From Diphasiastrum complanatum (Eukaryota; Streptophyta; Lycopodiopsida; Lycopodiales; Lycopodiaceae), in NCBI GenBank assembly GCA_029204225.1, contig CM055094.1, positions 31,243,427 to 31,307,426 of the forward strand: a DNA stretch of 64,000 nucleotides. Reading direction: 5' to 3'. Positions within the stretch are counted from its first letter, which is position 1. Each line of letters opens with the position of its first letter. A program made the translations under genes and the position numbers. Of the stretch, positions 57,246 to 64,000 are shown piece after piece. The notes below the pieces were generated by a model. That model worked only from the letters and a program-made list of their open reading frames with translations. It was not told the DNA's origin and did not search any database.

Positions 57246-58697
57246 ATGGATCAAGTAAAGACATGCATACCTCGGCTAGATCCCCATCCTAAAAGCCTGA
57301 GTCGTGTCATGCAACTTCCAATTTCGTTGACAGGGTGTTAGTCCATGGACATAAGAAGAGTGGATATGGTCATTTTGCAATGGGATATTGGCCTTCTGAT
57401 CCAAATTTCACAGTGGGGTCACTTGCAAGATGTTTGAGACATTTGGAGCTTCCAAATGAGGATGTTAAAGGAGATGTCAATTTCAAAGAGGTGCCACAAC
57501 AAGCCATTTTTGGTAGCCTACTATCAAGGGATGCATACAATATTCATCAAAAGTTGCAAAAGAACAAAAACAAAGATATTGGAAATGCTAGTGTACACAT
57601 GAGTGTAGAAGAATTTTCTTCAGTTGAAAATAGTAATGGAATAACAGATGTAGAGGGTTCTTTGCTACTTGAAGTTCCAGGGACTTCTCCACTACCACTT
57701 GATGGATGCCTTCATTGAGAGCTCGTGCTTTTCTCCAGTGCCATACTTGATGCAAGAGATACCAAACCTCAAAAGTTTTATCGAAGGGTACATATGTGAT
57801 GGGACAAATGCATTGGTTGGCCACAAGAAACCTCTACAGTTTCATTTTTTTGTTAGAGATGGCATTCCTATCATGCAATATATGATGAATCCAACAATGA
57901 AGACATGGAAACCACAAGAAGGTATACGACTATGGAAGCAAGATCCTGACGGTCATCCTATGCTGCCAAAAGGAGATCCACTTGCAGTACCACTTCTGCA
58001 GACTCTCAAGGATCAAAATACCATCATGGATGGTTTAAATAAGTACCTTGGTTTTTGGAGAAGGTCTAGAGAGAGTAAAAATGTCAACCCATCATTCAAA
58101 AATTTCATTTCTCCTATTATTAAATATTGGGATGACATTACAAATGTGCTTGAAAATGTCAGTGTCACCAGCAACACACAGTTGATGGATGGTTTTTGGC
58201 CAAAAACTAATTGGATGCATGATGATATGGAAGATCGACATGGTGTGGAAGCAGAAGATGATGATGATGAACACTACTACGGACCAGCCAAAGGAAAGCC
58301 AAACGTTTCTTTCAAGCCTCACATGGATGTACAAAAAGACCAATTTGTGCTAGTGCGACCGAATGAGAACGTCTATCCAATTTGGTTAGGTGATACACTT
58401 TCTGATGTTGATCAAGACAAAGATTCACCAAGCTATATGAAAGTATTAGTCCAATATTGGGCTCCAATAGCTAGAGGTAATATTTCTATTGTAGAAAGGT
58501 ACAAGGATTGTTGGACAAAGCAATGGAGAAGCAATTCTTATGATCCACAACGTTGGGAGCCAATATCAGTGATAGTATGGAGTTGGAGGCCACGTCGCCA
58601 TCTCAATTTGTTAAAGACTATGAAAATTCCTTCCAAAGTAATCGAAAGTGCACAAGCAAACTTGGCATTAGTGGGTGACATAGACAATGATGAATAA
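57246..58697 (+). pseudogene. Unrecognised gene divergent from the ParB-like unit
   Basis: ATG at 57246 opens MDQVKTCIPRLDPHPKSLSR, stopping at 57341. The coding moves to the next frame (57335-57718: GYGHFAMGYWPSDPNFTVGS, LARCLRHLELPNEDV) and again near 57715 to a 342-residue frame ending at 58697. The last part has FVRDGIPIMQYMMNPTMKTW, an acidic EAEDDDDEHYYG spacer and a compact domain: DQFVLVRPNENVYPIWLGDT, YMKVLVQYWAPI, CWTKQWRSN and WEPISVIVWSWRPRR. That order suggests a small beta-barrel of BAH or chromo-barrel type, which is a guess. Frame changes could be short introns or decay. Confidence 0.55.
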
Positions 58698-58939
58698 TCT
58701 TTCAAAATTTATATGGAATGTACTATTTGATTGATAAATAATAGCATTGTAATGTATTTCCAACAATGTGTTTTCTTCATGTAGCTTCAATAATTGGATT
58801 CACAAAACTGCAATTATTAGTTAATTTAAATTTGAAATTTCAATTAGTTATTCCTTTGGAAAAAAATAGTTAGTTATTATATTATTAAATATTACAATTT
58901 TATATATCATATTAATATTATATATGTTATTATATATTA
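58698..58939. other. AT-rich 3' flank of the plus-strand gene
   Basis: Long A/T runs and TATATTA repeats; no coding. Confidence 0.4.
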
Positions 58940-59190
58940 TAACTAGCGATGTGAGCCCACAAGTTTGCAGGCGGGCAGGCATTTTGGGCAGGCAGGGCAG
59001 GGTTTTGGGCGGGTGGGCAAAGGGGAGGGTTAAAAATTTGAAAAATGGGATTTTTTTTTTTTTTTTGGGCAGGGTTAGGGCTGCCCGTAAGGCAACGCGA
59101 CCGCTGTCCGAAAAAAAAACATGAAGGAAATTTTTTTTAAAAAAAAAGGGTCCCGGGCCCGGACAATGTGAGCAGCCCAGGAACACTATT
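58940..59190. repeat. GC-rich small repeat element, MITE-like
   Basis: An abrupt GC-rich island in very AT-rich DNA with GGGCAGGC / GGGCGGGTGGGC motifs, T16 and GGGTCCCGGGCCCGG. ATGTGAGC occurs near both edges (58949 and 59167). Composition suggests an inserted small transposon or processed repeat; ends and target duplication are not clear. Confidence 0.35.
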
Positions 59191-60184
59191 ATTTTAATAG
59201 ATAATGTGTAATATATTATTATTTGTTTAACTTAGGTTGTTAATAATTGTAATGTATAAAAATGAAGATCAAATTTAGAGAAGAAGAAGATTCTGTTTAA
59301 TCCTATAATCATCTAATGAATGAATAATAAGTTACATATCATGAAGTAAGATTCACAAATCAAAAATTCTATTGTCCATTAACAACGCTCATACTCTCTT
59401 ACCACTCAATCATATAGAAGCCCTAATATGCTCAGATCCGAGCTCTACATATATAAATATGTGATGGGATTTCCATCCAATTATGAGCAAAATCGAGATT
59501 TAAGACATGTTTAGTTATTTTGAGACGATTGAGTGATATGAGAGCATGAACTTCGTCCGTCAATGTTATGTATCTTAGTTTATCATGCTTTGTTAGAATT
59601 AAATTTCTTCTTATTTGTGAATCTTAGATTATGTTGCCTTGATAATGTTCTAGATGCTATTATTCATTTATTGGATTGATTATAAGGCTATTCTTCTTTT
59701 TTGTAAGTCTCTTTGCCTACAATTTTTTGATGGTCGTTTATCTTCTTTTTTTGATCTTTATTCTAAGACTTGTGCAATCTTTTGAGGGATTGACTGTATT
59801 CATCATAACCTAACTCTAGTATCTAGCCTAAATATCCACTTGATCCGCTGGAATTAGGGGTCAAGATCTCAAGATCCCAAAACAATGAAAAACATGCTAT
59901 TTTTTTGCTCCTAAAATCTCTCTAGCCTATCAAAACACTATTTGGACTCATTCCAAAGGTGCCACTCCTATGCTAGGTTAGGAATGAGACTTACAAAGAG
60001 TATCCTATGCTATTTGTCTCGTGTGACAAGCCACAACATGACCATGATACAATTTACAAGCAATATGACCAAAATTGGTCAAGCTAGAAATTGTGAAATT
60101 TTAACAGTCTCTATGAGACTCACGATGTAACCACGAGATTACATCTTCTCCGTTCACATTCTTCTATCTCCCTTGCCCCATCAA
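59191..60184 (+). repeat. Copia LTR-like region upstream of E8 gag
   Basis: 59390-59470 is the reverse complement of 32640-32715, and 59830-59935 matches 32740-32845 directly. The region therefore mixes LTR pieces in both orientations. 59501-59526 repeats 47370-47395. Ends CTTGCCCCATCA, as before the primer site at 46791. Confidence 0.45.
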
Positions 60185-60187
60185 ATA

Positions 60188-60198
60188 GGTATCAAAAC
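60188..60198 (+). other. Decayed primer binding site of E8
   Basis: GGTATCAAAAC at the position equivalent to TGGTATCAGAGC at 46791. Confidence 0.5.
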
Positions 60199-60249
60199 AT
60201 AGCTCAAATAAACTGATATTAAGTTTGTTCCATTTATATTGTTGTTATC

Positions 60250-61069
60250 ATGTCTCATCTTGGTAGCTCTTCATCATCATCCAACGAGGCTAGAATCATT
60301 GACAAGTTCAATGGTTCTAACTTCTACATCTGGAAGTTAAAACTCCAGATGATGTTGATAGAGAGAGATCTTTGGGATGTAGTAGAAGGTGCTGACCTGA
60401 AATTAGAAGATGGTGATCAAGCAAAGGCATGGAAGATCGAAGATCAGAAGGCCTTAGCATGTATCACACTCAATCTGGCCGACTCCCAAATATCCCACGT
60501 TACCACATGCAAAACCTCTAAGGATGCATTAGATTTGTTATCAAATCTCTATGAGACTCATGATGTAACCACTAGATTACATCTTAGAAGGAAGTTCTTT
60601 ACTCTTAGCATGCCTGATTCTACTGCCATCACTTCTCACATCCATGTTAGATCAGTTATCAGCTGTAGGATGTTCTATTCAAGATGATGATGCCGTCATG
60701 ACCTTGCTTTCTTCTCTTCCAAAGTCCTATGAGTGCTTTGTGGTGATGATCTCCACACAACCTGACCTCACTCTTCAAAACATGTTCGGTCATCTTCTTC
60801 AAGAAGAAATGCGGAGAAAGACTAGCAATCTGTCCATCAAAGACAATCCACGGCTCTATACACCAAGAAGAAAGACTATTCCAAGGGCAAAAGTCAAGTG
60901 TAGCAACAACATCAGAAGCCTCACACTCAAGGTGAGCATGGTGGATCGGGCAAGAAGCTCTTCTGCAGATATTGCAAGAGAGCTAATCATGACATCAAGG
61001 AGTGTCGCATCAGGATCTACAACGAGACAAAGAAGCAGCAACAATAACAGCAGCCAGACTCCGGTCTGA
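60250..61069 (+). pseudogene. Copia E8 gag with zinc knuckle
   Basis: MSHLGSSSSSSNEA, FNGSNFYIWKLKLQMMLIER, DVVEGADLKLEDGDQAKAW and HVTTCKTSKDALDLLSNLYE form a UBN2-type Gag. A frame change near 60640 leads to MLDQLSAVGC, LLSSLPKSYECFVVMI and LLQEEMRRKT. In a third frame, 60964-61005 encodes a perfect CX2CX4HX4C knuckle (CRYCKRANHDIKEC). Capsid and nucleocapsid are thus all present but split over frames. Confidence 0.82.
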
Positions 61070-61105
61070 GAGATGTACATGAAGCAAAGTGAAGCAGATC
61101 AGAAT

Positions 61106-61690
61106 AGATTGAGGTGGCGAATAGATCTCGAATCATCACTGACTTCTGTAATGATCGTGGAATCGTTCACAGAAGAACTGCAACCTACACACCGTAGCAT
61201 AGTGGTGCTGCTGAACAAAAGAACAGGACCCTGATGGAAGCAGCCAGATGCATGATGGCCTACTCGAAAGCTCCAAGGGCACTGTGGGCTGAAGCAGTAG
61301 CTACAGCTGCATACATCCAGAATAGAACAGAAAATTTTGGTGTCCCTCACACGACACCACAAGAGCTATGGTGGGGTAGAAAGCCCAATCCATCTCACGT
61401 TTGAATCTCTGGCTGTGCAGCTTATGCACATATTCTTGATAACCTTCAAAAAAAGCTTGATGAGAAAGCCGAGCAGGGATTTTTGATAGGTTATGACAAT
61501 AATTCGTCATACTACAAAGTCTACATGCCAGACACGAACATTGTGAAAACAGTGAGAGATGTCAGATTTGATGGGAGCAGGACAATGGCCAATGACGATC
61601 CTGTCAGCTATGAAGTTCTGGAGAGACAGTACTATGACCTACCACCAATGACAGAGGGAGCAGAGGACGAACACGAAAACAAAGATTTTT
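61106..61690 (+). pseudogene. Copia E8 integrase fragment
   Basis: Directly after gag the sequence jumps to the integrase middle (GGE near 61112, then DFCNDRGIVHRRTATYTP), with the Glu motif HSGAAEQKNRTLME, ALWAEAVATAAYIQNRT, PQELWWGRKPN and GYDNNSSYYKVYMP. Protease, pre-integrase and the first two integrase Asp positions are missing. Stops at about 61199 and 61400. Confidence 0.75.
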
Positions 61691-62560
61691 GAGTCATCTC
61701 CCATTCGATTGAAGAATCTGACGAAGAAAGATTCGAGAGGCAACCTGCTGTCGCAGTTCCTGTAAACCAAGATGGTGCCGGACCGAGCAGAGCAGACAAA
61801 GACAAAGGCATAGCTGTCCCAAGAGGATCTCCCAAAAGGTCGACAAGACCATGAAAAGCACCATCAACATATGTGTCAGACAGTTCAGCTTTCACATCAG
61901 AAGATTTCTGCGGATTCAATGGCAAACCACAGACTTTTGAGAAAGCGATTGAAAGTCCAGAAAAGGACAAATGGATCCAAGCCATGAACGAAGAGATGGA
62001 GTCCATGAGGAAGAACCAGGTATGGACATTGGAGCCATTACCACATAAGCGCAAGACTGTAAAATACAAATGGGTTTTCAAGCTCAAATACGGACCAGAT
62101 GGAAACATCACGAATTACAAGGCAAGACTGGTAGCGAAAGGTTTCTCTCAGAGGTATGGTATTGACTACTCTAAAACCTTCTCTCCTGTCATCAAACATT
62201 TGTCCCTACATTTGTTATTTGCATATGCAGTAGCTTATGACCTCAGGATCCACATTATGGACGAGAAGACAACCTTCTTGCATGGCGAATTAGACAAAGA
62301 GGTCCACATGGATCAACCCCCCTTGGATACATCTTGAATTCACTTCTTGACTGTGCATGCAGAATGCATAGAAGCATCTACGGTCTGAAACAATCAGCCC
62401 GACAATGGTACAAGAAGAAATATCAAGCCCTGAAATCATTAGGATTCAAGCCTCTGTTGGCTGATTCTAATGTATATGTCAGAGTTACAGATGGACAGAT
62501 CATCATAGTGGCTGTATATGTGGATGACACTCTGATACTTTGCAAGAGTGAGTAGCTAAT
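61691..62560 (+). pseudogene. Copia E8 reverse transcriptase
   Basis: After an acidic linker, KWIQAMNEEMESMRKNQVW, YKWVFKLKYGPDGNI, KARLVAKGFSQRYG, IMDEKTTFLHGELDKEVHMD, a frame break near 62335, RSIYGLKQSARQWY and IIIVAVYVDDTLILCKSE. The MDVKTAFL motif reads MDEKTTFL and YVDD is intact. Stops at 61690, 61851 and 62336. Confidence 0.82.
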
Positions 62561-63430
62561 TTTTGAAGTAAAGATAGACATCTTGAAACATTTCGAGATA
62601 GTGGATCTGGGAGAAGCCAGGTGTTACCTAGGATTACAAATTGAAAGAGACTACGAGGGAGGTAGGTTAAACTTTCACTAGTCTAGATACACCCAGAAGA
62701 CCCTAGAGGACTTTGGGATGCTGAATGCAAAGGAGCGAACACTCCAATGCTCGCAGGGACGGTGTTGACAAGCGACGACTGTCCAAGGACTGAGGAAGAG
62801 AGAGAACAAATGCATCTCACACCTTACGGGAAGCTAATAGGATCACTGACGTACCTTGCAGACAATGCATGTCCTGATATTGCTTATGCAGTGTTCAGAA
62901 TGAGCCAATTCTGCACGAATCCAGACTTGACACATTGGAAGATTGACGAGGAATTATGGCTTGTGTTATTGTTGTGATGCTAGGTTTCAGGATATTTTCC
63001 TACAGTGATGCTAGCTGGGCATCTCTCAAGGACGACTGTAAAAGCGTCTCAAGAGGATGCACCATTGCATTAGAAGCAACAGTTCTCTGGGTTAGCAAGA
63101 AGCAGACTGTTGTAGCCCAGTCATCCTGCAAAGCAGAATATGTTGCACCAGCAAAGATGGCCAACGAAATAATCTGGCTAAGGCAGTTCCTGGACGAATT
63201 GGGCAAAACAAGGAACGAGCCCCTGGTCTTGTAGATGGACAACACCTCTGCAATACACTTGATGAAAGATCCTGTGTTCCATTCGAGAATGAAACAACAA
63301 TCAAGTACCACTTGATCAGGGATCTAATTGAGAAGAAGATGCTGCAGAGCACTTTCATCGGAATGAAAAACATGGTTGCTGACATCTTCACTAAAGCCCT
63401 GGACAAAGGACTCTTTGAGAAATAGAGGAG
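62561..63430 (+). pseudogene. Copia E8 RT thumb and RNase H
   Basis: HFEIVDLGEARCYLGLQIER, then LIGSLTYLADNACPDIAYAV, FSYSDASWASLKDD, LWVSKKQTVVAQSSCKAEYV, IIWLRQFLDEL and MVADIFTKALDKGLFEK. RNase H acidic motifs are recognisable but lie in several frames. Confidence 0.8.
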
Positions 63431-63821
63431 CAGCCTCGGGATTGTAAAGCTATCATGCTTTGAGAGAGAGCTGAAGAAACGAAATGTTTCTAACTACAAA
63501 GCCTTGCTAGCTTTCAGCCCTCAGCCTGACGAAGATGTTCGCGAACACAAAAGTCAGGAGACACAAAGCACAAAACGTTTTGCGAACTCGAAATTCAAAG
63601 GGACACGAACTCAAAAGTTGAAGGAACAAAGAAAAACGGTTCCCGTACTCGAAAGTCGAATAGACGAAGACGAACGTTTCGCAAACTTGAAAGATTTACG
63701 AACGAGAATATTTTGCGGTCCAGTACGAGTGAAGGCAAACGACCAAAATGATACCTTCTCCTGCCCTCCACGCTCCAGAGAGTACTAGCGAGGTCATCCA
63801 AGTACCCAGAAGTATAGATAT
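63431..63821 (+). other. E8 post-pol tail, charged, family-conserved
   Basis: A frame reads YKALLAFSPQPDEDVREHKS, then RFANSKFKGTRTQKLKEQRK. Similar sequence occurs on the minus strand at 9500-9620 and, as DNA, in the leader at 4600-4690. It lies between RNase H and the 3' LTR; no clear polypurine tract was found. Confidence 0.5.
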
Positions 63822-64000
63822 CAGATATGATGGCATGACGTCAGTAGATACATTTTAGGTCGTGGCTAATCTGCCACTCTTGTATTTCCCTGATTAGTTG
63901 TAGATGCTTAATCACTCTAATCTTAGATTTACATAGAGCGACTATACTTACTGGATGTTACTTGACATATAGATCAACAGAGCACACATACAGTGTAATA
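63822..64000 (+). repeat. 3' LTR of E8, cut by window end
   Basis: Matches the reverse complement of 9349-9170 (shared GGCATGACGTCA-like start, GGCTAATCTGCCACTCTTGT, GATTAGTTGTAGATG, TTAATCACTCTAATCT). This assigns E8 to the E2 family. Confidence 0.65.

Overview
The window is nuclear DNA of a land plant. It is AT-rich, packed with nested LTR retrotransposons, and holds one clear host-type gene, a P-class pentatricopeptide repeat (PPR) protein at 10970-13297. Plant-type retroelement hallmarks are abundant: initiator-Met and Asp tRNA primer sites, G-box palindromes in LTRs, and long TC, GA and AC microsatellites. Nothing here fixes the lineage. A large repeat-rich genome such as a fern, other non-seed plant or gymnosperm is my guess, not a result.

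Layout. 1-9705 is a nest of Ty1/copia elements. A minus-strand non-autonomous element (LTR 1-448, rearranged pol 444-3085) abuts the 5' half of a second minus-strand copia (3206-4775 plus its LTR). That LTR is split by a plus-strand copia (4848-8782, target duplication ACTAT). The PPR gene follows. 13916-17760 holds Ty3/gypsy gag (minus) and pol (plus) pieces separated by a 1.7-kb purine-rich array of CTCGAAAAA/CTAGAAAAA-type units. 17761-26200 is mostly unassignable, with one candidate exon. 26200-33200 holds copia and LINE wreckage and a (TC)66 microsatellite. 33655-39147 (TSD CACCT) and 39517-46343 (TSD ACGTA) are two structurally complete LTR elements with gag-like coding but no recognisable pol. 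46344-47370 and 59271-64000 are further copia pieces.

47395-58697 is the most unusual part. On the minus strand, about 5 kb of decayed, mostly same-frame coding sequence carries in order: an unknown N-terminus, a ParB/sulfiredoxin-like domain, an N4/N6 DNA-methyltransferase-like domain, and a separate or spliced FCP1/NIF-like HAD phosphatase whose nucleophile position looks lost. On the plus strand is another unrecognised gene (57246-58697). Between the divergent units lies a 2-kb array of about 18 repeats, each centred on a near-perfect palindrome with arms CTTGACGGAC / GTCCGTCAAG. A 26-bp direct repeat with one mismatch lies on either side of the locus (47370-47395 and 59501-59526). A tandem 1.5-kb duplication carries a second, broken copy of the phosphatase 3' end. 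I read this as the remains of an undescribed mobile or selfish element whose ParB-like protein may bind the palindromes. The homology calls come from motifs read by eye, and the functional link is inference.

Most coding sequence here is broken by stops and frameshifts. Several in-frame stops could have arisen by C-to-T change (CAA or CGA to TAA or TGA), as expected for cytosine-methylated repeats.
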